Notes: generated from the letters alone by a model not told the origin. Counted from the stretch's first letter, positions 18,415 through 28,304 are shown. The stretch: 49,518 nt of DNA from an uncultured Pelagibacteraceae bacterium (GCA_902572945.1 CACGHU010000003.1:1-49518), one strand, 5' to 3'. Program-made: numbers and translations.

Positions 18415-19812
18415 ATGGAAAAAAACAAAAAACTCATACCTGGACTACCTACAGGTTTTGAAGATAGATGGGACAAAAAATTATACCTCAAAAAGAAACT
18501 TCTTAGTTTAATTGAGGAAAATTTTATAAGATATGGTTTTGAACCATTGGAAACGCCATCTTTTGAAATCAGTGAAAACATCGGATCATTTCTTGCAGAT
18601 GATGAAAGTAATCCTATGTCTGATGTATTTACTTTTAACGATGGAGAAAAAAAAATTACACTTAGATACGACTTATCAAGTCCTCTAGCAAGATTTGTTG
18701 CACAGAATAATCAACAACTTCCTCTTCCCTATAAACGTTATGCTATACAAAATGTTTTTAGAAACGAAAAAGCTGGTAACGCTCGTTACAGAGAATTTAC
18801 TCAAGCGGATTGTGATATAGTTGGAAACGTAAATCCAGCACAATCAAATGCAGAATTATGTAATTTAATAGCAAGCACTTTAATAAATTGTGGGCTTAAA
18901 AAAGATCAATTTATCATTAACGTGAGTAATAGAAAAATAATCCAGGGTTTAATACAAGACTTAAAAATTCCAGAGGAAAAACAAGTTAAAGTTATGAGAG
19001 CAATAGATAAGCTTGATAAACCAGGTTTTGGATTAAAAGGTGTTGAGGATTTATTGAAAAAAGAAAGAAAAGATAAAAGCGGTGCAGTTACAAAAGGTGC
19101 AAATTTAAGCGATGATCAAGCATTTCAACTCATCGATTTCTTAAAAATTAAAGACCTTAAAGAACTAAAGAAAAATTTTCAAAATTCACTCACCTTAGAA
19201 GGCATCAATGAAATCGAGCAATTATATGAGATTTTAAGTTATGGAGATTATAGCGATCAGGTAAAAACTAATTTTACAATTGTAAGAGGTCTCGAATATT
19301 ATGACGGATTCTGTGTCGAAACTAATCTGAAATTTAAAGTTACTAACAATAAGGGCAAGGAGATTGATATTGGCAGCATTTGTTCAGGTGGTCAGTACAA
19401 CAAGCTAATATCAAGGTTTAAAGGAGTAGATATTCCAGGCACCGGATTTAGTATTGGAGTAGATAGACTATTGTTTGCAATTTTGCAGTTAGGACAAATA
19501 GAAGTCGATAGCAAGAAACCGGCAATTGTTTGCGTAATGGATAAAAAATACCTCAAGAACTATTACGAAATACTCAAAATTCTAAGAGATAACGGAATAA
19601 GCTCTGAAATTTTTTTAGATAGTGAAAAAAATCTTGGAAAGCAACTAACTTATGCAAATAAAAGAGGATGTCCGGTAGCGGTAATTTGTGGAGAAAACGA
19701 GTTTAAAGAAAATACTATTACACTAAAAAATTTGCTAGGTGCAAAAGGAGAAAGCAATCAAATTACAATTCCAAAAGAAAACTTAATCAATGAAATCAAA
19801 AAATTCGTCTAA
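18415..19812 (+). CDS. hisS: histidyl-tRNA synthetase
   Basis: IPGLPTGFEDRW, TLRYDLSSPLARFVAQN, KRYAIQNVFRNEKAGNARYREFTQADCDIVG, RGLEYYDGFCVETN. The track ORF start at 18367 lies inside tRNA-His; first ATG is at 18415 (MEKNKKLIPGLPTG). Confidence 0.95.
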   Translation: MEKNKKLIPGLPTGFEDRWDKKLYLKKKLLSLIEENFIRYGFEPLETPSFEISENIGSFLADDESNPMSDVFTFNDGEKKITLRYDLSSPLARFVAQNNQQLPLPYKRYAIQNVFRNEKAGNARYREFTQADCDIVGNVNPAQSNAELCNLIASTLINCGLKKDQFIINVSNRKIIQGLIQDLKIPEEKQVKVMRAIDKLDKPGFGLKGVEDLLKKERKDKSGAVTKGANLSDDQAFQLIDFLKIKDLKELKKNFQNSLTLEGINEIEQLYEILSYGDYSDQVKTNFTIVRGLEYYDGFCVETNLKFKVTNNKGKEIDIGSICSGGQYNKLISRFKGVDIPGTGFSIGVDRLLFAILQLGQIEVDSKKPAIVCVMDKKYLKNYYEILKILRDNGISSEIFLDSEKNLGKQLTYANKRGCPVAVICGENEFKENTITLKNLLGAKGESNQITIPKENLINEIKKFV

Positions 19813-20851
19813 CAAAATCCTTGCATTAATTAAATCGCAGGGATTTAACAAAATCGAACTCGACTCTGTTTTGGAAACCAAATACATTTTGCAAAGATCG
19901 GGGGAAAATTTTAGAAAATATCTATTTTCTTTTTATAACTCAAATGGCGAAGAGTTATGTTTAAGACCAGATTTAACAATTTCCTCAGTATTACGATACG
20001 CTCAAGGAAACAGATTTAATAAGGAAAAGGTGTTTTATACGGGCAGTGCATTTAGAAAATCTTATAATAAGAAAAATATTTTAATAAAACAAATAGGTAT
20101 GGAAATTTTTTCATCTAAAGATGAAAATAAAGATGATAGAGAAATAATAGATACATCCATTAAAGTTTTAAAAAAAATAGGTTTTAAAAAAGCTAAGGTT
20201 GAAATTGGTAATTTCAAGATATTCGAATTATTAATTCAAAAACTTTCCATACCCCAAAGATGGAAGGATCGTCTTATCAAATTTTATTGGAATAAAAAAT
20301 ATTTTTCACAGTTACTAAAAAGGTTAGATAGTAATTCAGATATAGACCCCTTCATTGTTGCTGGAGATCACAAAACATATCTGAAAATGAAAAAAGAAAA
20401 CCCTAAAAAAATGATTGCTGGAAGAACATATGAGGAAATAATTGAACGATATGAAAGAAAAATAAACGATCCAAGATTAACTAAAACAGGAAAAAAAAGT
20501 TCTAAGATAATTAAAGAATTTCTCCAAATTAAGTGTCCTTTAAAAGACGCACCAAAAAAACTAAACGCTTTTTATAAAAAATATAATTTAAATATTTCTG
20601 TTGCAAAAGAATTTTTTCCTATTTCAAAACTTAATCAAAAAGATCTTAAATTTGAATTTTCGACATCAAGTGGTAGAGGTAGAGAAGTGGAGTTTTACAG
20701 TTCGTTTATATTTTCAATAGATGTAAAAATAAAAGGTAAGACAAAAACATTTATTGCAGGTGGAAGATATAACGACTTGTCCTCAAAAAATTTAGGCCTT
20801 AGAAAAATACCAGCAGTTGGAGCGGCAGTAAATTTAGGAGTTTATGAATAA
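19790..20851 (+). CDS. hisZ: ATP phosphoribosyltransferase regulatory subunit HisZ
   Basis: HisRS-like: LCLRPDLTISSVLRYAQ, FYTGSAFRKS, IAGGRYNDL; followed by short-form hisG. Confidence 0.88.
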   Translation: MKSKNSSNKILALIKSQGFNKIELDSVLETKYILQRSGENFRKYLFSFYNSNGEELCLRPDLTISSVLRYAQGNRFNKEKVFYTGSAFRKSYNKKNILIKQIGMEIFSSKDENKDDREIIDTSIKVLKKIGFKKAKVEIGNFKIFELLIQKLSIPQRWKDRLIKFYWNKKYFSQLLKRLDSNSDIDPFIVAGDHKTYLKMKKENPKKMIAGRTYEEIIERYERKINDPRLTKTGKKSSKIIKEFLQIKCPLKDAPKKLNAFYKKYNLNISVAKEFFPISKLNQKDLKFEFSTSSGRGREVEFYSSFIFSIDVKIKGKTKTFIAGGRYNDLSSKNLGLRKIPAVGAAVNLGVYE

Positions 20852-21536
20852 AGATATTATTAATATAGGTATTGTCTCAAAAGGAAGACTTAAAGAAGAG
20901 TCTGAAAAAATTTTCAGAAAAAATAATTTAAAAATTTACACCGAAGATGGTGAAAGAGGGCTGGTAGCCAAAGTTAAGAGTAGAAAAAATATAAGAGTAT
21001 TATTTCTTCATGCTAGAGAAATTATTGATCAACTATCTTTAGGAAATATTGATTTAGGAATAAGTGGTTTTGATTTACTGATGGAGTCTGAGATAAATAT
21101 TCAAAAAAACATAAAAGTTGAAAAAAAACTTAAATTTGGCTTTGCCACTTTGCAGCTAGCTGTTCGAAAAGAATTTATCGATGTTTTCACAACTTTAGAT
21201 TTAGATGAAGTTGCAGAAGATTATAGAAGAAAAAACAAAAAACTAATTCGTATTGGTACTAAGTATCCAAATCTTACACGTGATGCTTTGTATAAGCGAG
21301 GAGTAACAAATTTTACTATTGTAAAGTCTCTAGGAAGTACAGAATTGATGCCTGCAATGGATACCGCTATGTTGATAAGCGATATTTCCAGCACAGGAAC
21401 TACAATGAAAAAAAATCACCTTAGACCTTTAAGTGATGGTGAAATACTAAAATCACAAGCTTGCTTGTTTAGCTCAAAAAAATCAAAAAGTAAAAAAGGG
21501 TTACAGGGTTTAATAAAGTTATTTTCTAAACAATAA
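20844..21536 (+). CDS. hisG: ATP phosphoribosyltransferase, short form
   Basis: IGIVSKGRLKEES, LGISGFDLLMES, RIGTKYPNLTRDALYKRGVTNFTIVKSLGSTELMP, ISDISSTGTTMKKNHL; 230 aa HisG-S type. Confidence 0.95.
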   Translation: MNKDIINIGIVSKGRLKEESEKIFRKNNLKIYTEDGERGLVAKVKSRKNIRVLFLHAREIIDQLSLGNIDLGISGFDLLMESEINIQKNIKVEKKLKFGFATLQLAVRKEFIDVFTTLDLDEVAEDYRRKNKKLIRIGTKYPNLTRDALYKRGVTNFTIVKSLGSTELMPAMDTAMLISDISSTGTTMKKNHLRPLSDGEILKSQACLFSSKKSKSKKGLQGLIKLFSKQ

Positions 21537-21675
21537 ATCTTTAAAATATATTAATATTATTTTTAAGACATCAAAATTACGTATCAACACGTATAAAGCT
21601 AATATTAAACTTATTAATACAAATAATTTAATTACTAATTCCATTTTATTCTATATTATCTCATATAATAGAATC

Positions 21676-22728
21676 ATGGATATATTAATAATTATTTTAG
21701 TAGTAGCTGTATTGTTTTTTAACGTTTACTTATTTTTTAGACTTCAAAAAAACTCAAATAAAGAAGATTTTACAGAATTGTCAAAAATTAAGGATGATAT
21801 CACAGGATTAAAAGTTTCACTTAACGAGTCTTTTAGCAATATGAGTAAAGAAGTTGCAAAAGATATGACGGGAACTTTATCAAGGGTAGATGAAAAAGTA
21901 GCCTCTTTTAATAAACAAGTTGAGGATATTCAAAATTCACAATCAAATTTTAGCAGAATTTTGGCGGGGGTTAAGCAGTATGGAGGTTTAAGCGAATTTT
22001 CACTAGCCAATTTGCTTCAAGATTTACTGCCGTCTTCGCAATACATCGCGAATGCTAAAATGAAACCAGATGAGACTAGAGATTTGGTTGAGTTCGCGGT
22101 TAAACTTCAAAATGATGTATTGTGCCCTATAGATAGCCATTGGCCGATTGAAAAATATAAGGCAGTTGATGAAGCTTTTCAAAACAAAGATAAAGAAGCA
22201 TTATTATCTGCTAGAAACGAATTGGCGTCTGCGTTTAGGTCGAAGTCAAAAGCTGTTAATCAAAAATATATAAATCCACCAATAACTTGCGATTTTGCGA
22301 TCATCTACGTTCCTACCGAAGGACTTTATGCTGAATTAGCAAGTTATAGAGATCCGAAAACTAAGGAACTTTTAATGGAGGAATTAAGAAAAAAATACAA
22401 GGTTACAATTGCAGGACCAAATACAATTTGTGCATTAATACAGTCTTTTCATTTAGGTTTTCAAACTCTAAAAGTTCAAAAACATGCTACTCAGATTTAC
22501 GACGATTTAAAAATCATATCGACACGTTTTACTAAACACTTTGATAACATATTGTTGTTAAGAAAAAAACTTGAAGAGGCAATGACTGTGGTTGATAACT
22601 TTGGTAAAGATGCGAGATCTATTTCAAGAACTTTAGAAAATATAAAAGATCCCGAACAAGTTGAAATTGCTACAAAAAATGAAAATGTTGAAAAATTTAC
22701 AGAAAGATCAAAACAACTTAAAAATTAA
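21676..22728 (+). CDS. rmuC: DNA recombination protein RmuC family
   Basis: N-terminal TM + coiled coil, then DETRDLVEFAVKLQN, PIDSHWPIEKYKAV, FAIIYVPTEGLYAEL, VTIAGPNTICALIQSFHLGFQTL. Confidence 0.93.
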   Translation: MDILIIILVVAVLFFNVYLFFRLQKNSNKEDFTELSKIKDDITGLKVSLNESFSNMSKEVAKDMTGTLSRVDEKVASFNKQVEDIQNSQSNFSRILAGVKQYGGLSEFSLANLLQDLLPSSQYIANAKMKPDETRDLVEFAVKLQNDVLCPIDSHWPIEKYKAVDEAFQNKDKEALLSARNELASAFRSKSKAVNQKYINPPITCDFAIIYVPTEGLYAELASYRDPKTKELLMEELRKKYKVTIAGPNTICALIQSFHLGFQTLKVQKHATQIYDDLKIISTRFTKHFDNILLLRKKLEEAMTVVDNFGKDARSISRTLENIKDPEQVEIATKNENVEKFTERSKQLKN

Positions 22729-22764
22729 TTTCATTTTAATATAAATAAACAATATAAGCATTGG

Positions 22765-23451
22765 ATGAAGTGGAATAACAAATTTAATTATCCTAAATCT
22801 TCCCGTTCAAATGAAGATGGTTTTAGAAAGTACTTATTTGGTGATAAAAAGCTTCCAAGCGTAACATCTATACTTTCGGCCACTAAGTCAGAGGAGGATA
22901 AAGCATCGCTTGAATTATGGAAGCAGCGTGTAGGCTACAAAGAGGCGAATAGAATAAAAACTGAAGCCTCATCTAGAGGTTCCTCTCTTCATTCATATAT
23001 TGAGGACTTTTTAAAGGGTAGAATAAATGAAAGTTTTTTTGAGAGTAATGAACAATATAAAATTATGGCTAAAGAAATAATAGAAAAAGGTATTAAGGGA
23101 AAATTAGAGGAGATTTATGGCATTGAGGAAACCGTTTTTTATCCTGAAAAATATGCTGGTACGGCTGATTTAATTGGAAAATTTATGGGTCAGGATGTGT
23201 GCATAGATTTTAAGCAAAGTAACAAGCCAAAGAAATCAGATTATATTCAGGATTACTTTTTACAACTTGCTGCTTACACTATGGCTCACGATGTTGTACA
23301 TGGAACAAAGATGAAAGCAGGAGTAATTTTATTATGTACTGTGGATAACTTATATCAAGAATTTAAAATTGAAGGAGCAGAATTAGAAATGTATCAAAAC
23401 CTATTTTTAGGAAGAGTTAAAAAATTTTATGAAATGAGTAATACTTCTTGA
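22765..23451 (+). CDS. PD-(D/E)XK nuclease, MGME1/phage-exonuclease-like
   Basis: LPSVTSILSAT, RGSSLHSYIEDFL, YAGTADLIGKFMGQDVCIDFKQSNKPK, QLAAYTMAHD: GxxD...DxK nuclease core. Confidence 0.75.
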   Translation: MKWNNKFNYPKSSRSNEDGFRKYLFGDKKLPSVTSILSATKSEEDKASLELWKQRVGYKEANRIKTEASSRGSSLHSYIEDFLKGRINESFFESNEQYKIMAKEIIEKGIKGKLEEIYGIEETVFYPEKYAGTADLIGKFMGQDVCIDFKQSNKPKKSDYIQDYFLQLAAYTMAHDVVHGTKMKAGVILLCTVDNLYQEFKIEGAELEMYQNLFLGRVKKFYEMSNTS

Positions 23452-23567
23452 CTTTATTAAATCAAGTAATAGAAGTATTTAAGTTAACTAGAAGCTACTT
23501 GTTTAGATGCAAAAAGTTAAATCCTTTTTACAATCCTAAATTTTAAAAAACTTCTAGAAGAAAAATT

Positions 23568-25001
23568 ATGAATATAGCTATATACGATATAGAGAGCACA
23601 GGAGCTATAACTGAGTGGAGTTCCATAATTGAGATAGGTGGAGTTCTAATTGACGAAAATTTCAAAGAAATTGACAGATTTAACTTAAGAGGAAGGATCC
23701 CTGAGGGAGAAATCCCACAAGCTAAAGCCTTATTGGTAAATGGAACTACAATTGATCAATTAACTAAATCAAATCTTTCAAATTACATGCTACTTGATCA
23801 AGTCGAAAAGATTTTTAAGAAGTGGTCGCCAGCAATTTTCATGGGCTTTTCCAATATAAATTTCGATTGTGAACTTATAAGAAAGTCTTTCTTTAAAAAC
23901 CTGAGATATCCCTACATAACTAACGCTTCTCCAAATAAACGTCATGATGCCTTGAATATTATAAGGGCAGCATATGGTGTTAATCCTAAAATATTGAAAA
24001 CAGAGCTAAATGAAAAAGGCAACGTCAGTATGAAGCTAGAATCTCTTAGCAGGCTTCAAGGTTTTGATGTATCAGCTGCTCACACAGCACAAGTAGACGC
24101 AATTAATACCTTTAAAATCCTAAAACTTGTAAAAGAAAAAAGCAAACCAGAACTATGGCCATCACTTTTAAGAACTTACAGCAAGGCAGACACAGAGACC
24201 ATTTTTAAAAAGGAGCAAATAATTACTTTAGTGGAATACTACTATGGTAAAAATAAATTTCATTTATGTGCACCTTTACATCCTAAATATTGTATTCATC
24301 CAGTTTATCAATGGGGACAAGCTGTGGACCTTAGGGTTGATCCAGTTCCATTACTTAATATGTCAATAAACGAGCTTAAGGTTGAAATGAAAAAATCACC
24401 TAAATTTTTAAGGACAATTAGATCTAATAAAGCCCCAGTGATTTTGGATGCCGAAGAAGGCATGAAGTTTGAACCATACAATGTAATGACAATGGATTTA
24501 TTAAAAAAAAGAGCAGAGTTGATAAGAAACAATGAAAAATTTTCTCAAAATATCTTAACTGCTTTAAGAGAAATTGCAGAGGAAAAAGAGCAAACTAAAT
24601 CCCAAGAGAATATTTATGCTGAGGAAAGCATATATACAAAATTTACTTCAAACAAAGATACAGCTTTATTTCCAGCCTGGCACAGTGCATCTTGGAAAGA
24701 TAAACTTAATCTACTTGATAAATTTGATGATGAAAGAATGAGAGCTTTTGGAAAAAAAATCATATATCAAGAATCGCCGGATACCTTACCGAAAGATATT
24801 TTTAACTCCGTAAAAAGGGGAATAGCTAAAAGAATTTTGAGTGAAAAAAAAGAAAGATGGTGGACTGTTAATATGTGTTTTTCAGAAATTGATACACTTA
24901 GAGATCAGTACGATAATGAAAACGATGCAGAAACACTTCAAACTTTAGAAACTATCAACAGTTATGTTATGTCAGTTCAGCAAAAATATGAAAATGCCTA
25001 G
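23568..25001 (+). CDS. sbcB: exodeoxyribonuclease I
   Basis: IAIYDIESTGAITEWSSIIEIGGVLID, FMGFSNINFDCELIRKSFF, HTAQVDAINTFKI; ExoI C-terminal region. Confidence 0.85.
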   Translation: MNIAIYDIESTGAITEWSSIIEIGGVLIDENFKEIDRFNLRGRIPEGEIPQAKALLVNGTTIDQLTKSNLSNYMLLDQVEKIFKKWSPAIFMGFSNINFDCELIRKSFFKNLRYPYITNASPNKRHDALNIIRAAYGVNPKILKTELNEKGNVSMKLESLSRLQGFDVSAAHTAQVDAINTFKILKLVKEKSKPELWPSLLRTYSKADTETIFKKEQIITLVEYYYGKNKFHLCAPLHPKYCIHPVYQWGQAVDLRVDPVPLLNMSINELKVEMKKSPKFLRTIRSNKAPVILDAEEGMKFEPYNVMTMDLLKKRAELIRNNEKFSQNILTALREIAEEKEQTKSQENIYAEESIYTKFTSNKDTALFPAWHSASWKDKLNLLDKFDDERMRAFGKKIIYQESPDTLPKDIFNSVKRGIAKRILSEKKERWWTVNMCFSEIDTLRDQYDNENDAETLQTLETINSYVMSVQQKYENA

Positions 25002-25035
25002 TTGACTTTCAATCATAATAATTTAAACAAATTAA

Positions 25036-25353
25036 ATGCTTATAGATTTTTCAGATAGCGACTTTGAAAGTAAAGTAAAAAATGAAGATGTTTCAATTCT
25101 TCAATTTTCAGCTTCTTGGTGCGGACCTTGCAAAGTTTTAAAACCAATTATGGAAAAGCTTTCAGATGAGTTTAAAGACAAAGCAAATTTTTACTATGCA
25201 GATATAGATGAGAAGGCAATTAATTCAGCATCTGCAGCTGCCGTGCGTGGAGTACCAACAGTAGTCGTCTATAAAAAAGGTGTCGAAGTTGCTAGAAAAG
25301 TTGGTGGTTTGCCTGAACAACAAATGAGAGATTTTCTAAAAGAAAATCTTTAA
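25036..25353 (+). CDS. trxA: thioredoxin
   Basis: FSASWCGPCKVLKPIMEKL (WCGPC), VRGVPTVVVYKKG. Confidence 0.97.
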   Translation: MLIDFSDSDFESKVKNEDVSILQFSASWCGPCKVLKPIMEKLSDEFKDKANFYYADIDEKAINSASAAAVRGVPTVVVYKKGVEVARKVGGLPEQQMRDFLKENL

Positions 25354-26618
25354 TTAAGATTTAGCACTTCTCCTGTTAAATAAATAGATCCAGTTATTAT
25401 AACAATATCATTTTGATTTAACCTTAAATTTTTTAATGCTTGCTCAATGTTTGCACTAAAACTTAAATTAGCGAAATTTTTAAATTTTTCTTTTAACTTT
25501 TTTCCGCTGATTGCATTTACTTGATTGGGTATATCAATCACAGTCAATGATGAAATGTCTTTAAAATAGCTTATGAATTTTTCATGATCTTTGTTCTTCA
25601 TCATTCCAATAATAACGTGCTTATTACAATTTAAAGTTTGAAGATACTTATTTAAAGATTTGGATCCGCCAGGATTATGAGAAGAGTCAACAATTAGCGT
25701 ATTATCTCTTACTAAATTCTTGAGTTTGCCAGATTTAATTTCCTCAAGCCTTGCTGAATTATAGGCCTTTTTTACCCCGTTTATTATGTGTTGATCTTTG
25801 ATATTTAAATTTTCTAATACTCGTAATGAGGCAATTGCTGTAGATGCATTTTCTAATTGAAACTGACCTTTCATGCTTGGTTTAGGTATTTTTAAGCCTC
25901 CATATTTATCCTCGTAATAAAAAAAATCGTTTTCTTTCATAACAAAATTATAATCTTCGTTAAAAAAACATTTATTCGCTTTATTTTTTGAAATATTTTT
26001 TTTAATACTTTCAGTAATTTCTTTAGATGATTGTTTTGCAACTATTATAATCGATTCAAGTAATGATGAAGTCTTTTCAAAAATAATTCTCTCTATATTT
26101 CTTTCATTTTCTGGCAACCAATCTAAATGATCTTCGCTAATTGACGTCACAATATTACAAAGATTTTTGTGTAAGATATTAACTGCATCTCCCCTTCCAA
26201 AAAGACCAAATTCTGCAAGAACGATATTATCTTTATATTTTCGACAACCGTAAAAAAAAGCAGCTGTAAGAGCCTCAAAATATGTAAGAGGTTGGCCGTC
26301 ATTTATATCCTCCACTTCCTTCAATAATTCTGCAAGTTCATCGTCGCTTATAATTTCATCATTATAAATAAATCTCTCATTAATTGACCTTACGTGAGGC
26401 GAGGTGTAAACATTACACTTTATTTTAGCCTCTTTAAGTATCGAATGTAAAAAAGAAATTGTGCTTCCTTTTCCGTTTGTTCCGCAAACCTGAATACAAT
26501 TTATATCGTTCTGAGGATTCCCTAATTTTTCGCAGAGGTTTTTTATACGATCTAAGCTAAGATCAATTTCTTTAGGATGCAACTTGTGAAAGTTGCTGAG
26601 TATTTTTTGAAGTTTCAT
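25350..26618 (-). CDS. folC: bifunctional folylpolyglutamate/dihydrofolate synthase
   Basis: LHPKEIDLSLDRIKNLCEKLGNPQ, QVCGTNGKGSTISFL, EFGLFGRGDAVN, DSSHNPGGSKSL. Confidence 0.94.
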   Translation of the reverse strand: MKLQKILSNFHKLHPKEIDLSLDRIKNLCEKLGNPQNDINCIQVCGTNGKGSTISFLHSILKEAKIKCNVYTSPHVRSINERFIYNDEIISDDELAELLKEVEDINDGQPLTYFEALTAAFFYGCRKYKDNIVLAEFGLFGRGDAVNILHKNLCNIVTSISEDHLDWLPENERNIERIIFEKTSSLLESIIIVAKQSSKEITESIKKNISKNKANKCFFNEDYNFVMKENDFFYYEDKYGGLKIPKPSMKGQFQLENASTAIASLRVLENLNIKDQHIINGVKKAYNSARLEEIKSGKLKNLVRDNTLIVDSSHNPGGSKSLNKYLQTLNCNKHVIIGMMKNKDHEKFISYFKDISSLTVIDIPNQVNAISGKKLKEKFKNFANLSFSANIEQALKNLRLNQNDIVIITGSIYLTGEVLNLN

Positions 26619-27507
26619 TTTCTGAAGTAGAATTTACCTCAGAATTTTTGTTAAGCAATATTGACAATAATGTCCCTATTTTTTCAGGCAAATCCTTCCT
26701 TGCTATTATGGTATCAATAAACCCACATTTCATTGTGTGTTCAGCAGTTTGGAAGTTTTCTGGTAATTCTTCTTTGATTGTAGATTCTATTACACGACGG
26801 CCAGCAAAAATTATTTCTGCTCCAGGTTCTGCTATGTGTATATCACCAAGCATTGCAAAGGAAGCGGTGACCCCACCACTAGTGGGCGAACACATACATA
26901 CAATATAAGGTAATTTTTTATTTTTAAGCTCGTTAACTGCTAACACTGTTCTTGTCATTTGCATCAAACTTAAACCAGACTCCATCATCCGTGCTCCACC
27001 AGTTGAAGTAAAAATTACAAATGGTATTGAATTGTCAATTGAGTGTTGGATGCCTGATATAATTGCTTCTCCTTCAGCAGTACCCATTGAACCACCAATA
27101 AAATTAAAGTTCATAGCTGCACAAACTAATTCAATATTATTTATTTTTCCTTTAGCTATTAATACACCGCACTCTTGATCATTTTTCTTTCTGGCATCTT
27201 TTAGTCTTTTTGTATAAGGTTTTGTATCCTTCCATGAAATTGGGTCATCGATTGGCATTGGTGTTTTAAGTATTTCGTAATTTTCTTTTCCAAAGAAAAC
27301 ATCAAATCTTTGATGTGAATTAATACGATGGTGTTTACCGCATAAATTACAGCACCACAAATTATCTTCTAAATCTTTTTTAAGCATTGGACCTTTGCAG
27401 CATGATGTCCAATCACTCTTTTCTATTTCCTCTTTTGTTGGTCTATGCTTGTTAATTAGTCTTTTTATTTTTTCACCAATTCGAAGAGTTTTTTTTATCC
27501 AGTTCAT
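26572..27507 (-). CDS. accD: acetyl-CoA carboxylase carboxyltransferase beta subunit
   Basis: Zn-ribbon CCKGPMLKKDLEDNLWCCNLCGKHHRI; FTSTGGARMMESGLSLMQM; SPTSGGVTASFAMLGDIHIAEPGAEIIFAGRRVIE. Confidence 0.97.
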   Translation of the reverse strand: MNWIKKTLRIGEKIKRLINKHRPTKEEIEKSDWTSCCKGPMLKKDLEDNLWCCNLCGKHHRINSHQRFDVFFGKENYEILKTPMPIDDPISWKDTKPYTKRLKDARKKNDQECGVLIAKGKINNIELVCAAMNFNFIGGSMGTAEGEAIISGIQHSIDNSIPFVIFTSTGGARMMESGLSLMQMTRTVLAVNELKNKKLPYIVCMCSPTSGGVTASFAMLGDIHIAEPGAEIIFAGRRVIESTIKEELPENFQTAEHTMKCGFIDTIIARKDLPEKIGTLLSILLNKNSEVNSTSENETSKNTQQLSQVAS

Positions 27508-28304
27508 ATTATCTTAGATTTAAGCTTTTTTACCATATTGTCTACTTTTGTGACAGGATTTTGTCTTTTTTGCAGACTTTTGGTAATTTCTTTACATATT
27601 GCGCTTCCAACGACCAGTCCATCAGCTGATTTTAATTTTGAAATAGTATTTTCGGTAATTCCAAAACCAATAACACAGTTTTTATTCGGATTGATTTTTT
27701 TTATTTTTTTGTAATTTGCTATGATCTTGGATGGTGAAACTTTTAACTTTCCACCTGTTGTTGAAAGCATTGAAATATAATAAATCATTTCATGAGAATC
27801 TTTTACTATAGATCTAAGTCTTTTGGATGACGTTGTTGGTGAAAGAAGTTGAATATAACAAATAGATCTACTTTTACACTTTTTAGCAAAATTTTTATTT
27901 TCTGGCCAAGGTAAATCTACTACAATTAGACCATCTACTTTATTTTTCTTGCAATGATTTAAAAACTTATTTTCTCCATATTGCAATATCATATTAAAAT
28001 ATCCCATAAGAATAATTGGTTTAGGAAATTTAGTTTTTTTAAATTTTTTAACTATTTGAAAAACATCTTTTATTTTTGTATCATTTTTTATGGCTCTATA
28101 AGCACTTGTTTGAATTTGTCCGCCGTCTGCTATGGGAGTATTATGTGCAAATCCTAACTCGCAAATATCAACATGTCTTGAAATTGACTTTAAAATTTCG
28201 AAAGATTTTTTTTTTGTGTAATCTCCTGCAACTGTATAAGTCAATAATGCGGGCCTATTTTGTTTTTTTGCAATATTAAATGCTCTAGTTATTGGACTAA
28301 TCAT
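27504..28304 (-). CDS. trpA: tryptophan synthase alpha chain
   Basis: CELGFAHNTPIADGGQIQTSAYRAIKN, PIILMGYFNMI, DGLIVVDLPWPE, GLVVGSAI. Confidence 0.96.
   Translation of the reverse strand: MISPITRAFNIAKKQNRPALLTYTVAGDYTKKKSFEILKSISRHVDICELGFAHNTPIADGGQIQTSAYRAIKNDTKIKDVFQIVKKFKKTKFPKPIILMGYFNMILQYGENKFLNHCKKNKVDGLIVVDLPWPENKNFAKKCKSRSICYIQLLSPTTSSKRLRSIVKDSHEMIYYISMLSTTGGKLKVSPSKIIANYKKIKKINPNKNCVIGFGITENTISKLKSADGLVVGSAICKEITKSLQKRQNPVTKVDNMVKKLKSKII

Noticed and set aside
18357-18581. Minus-strand 74-aa ORF, and the ORF-track start of hisS at 18367
   Set aside because: Both overlap tRNA-His(GTG). The hisS frame begins credibly at ATG 18415; the upstream TTG lies inside the tRNA.
21579-21594. 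Direct repeat ACGTAT-CAAC-ACGTAT between hisG and rmuC
   Set aside because: Short, only two copies, in AT-rich DNA; insufficient to claim an operator.
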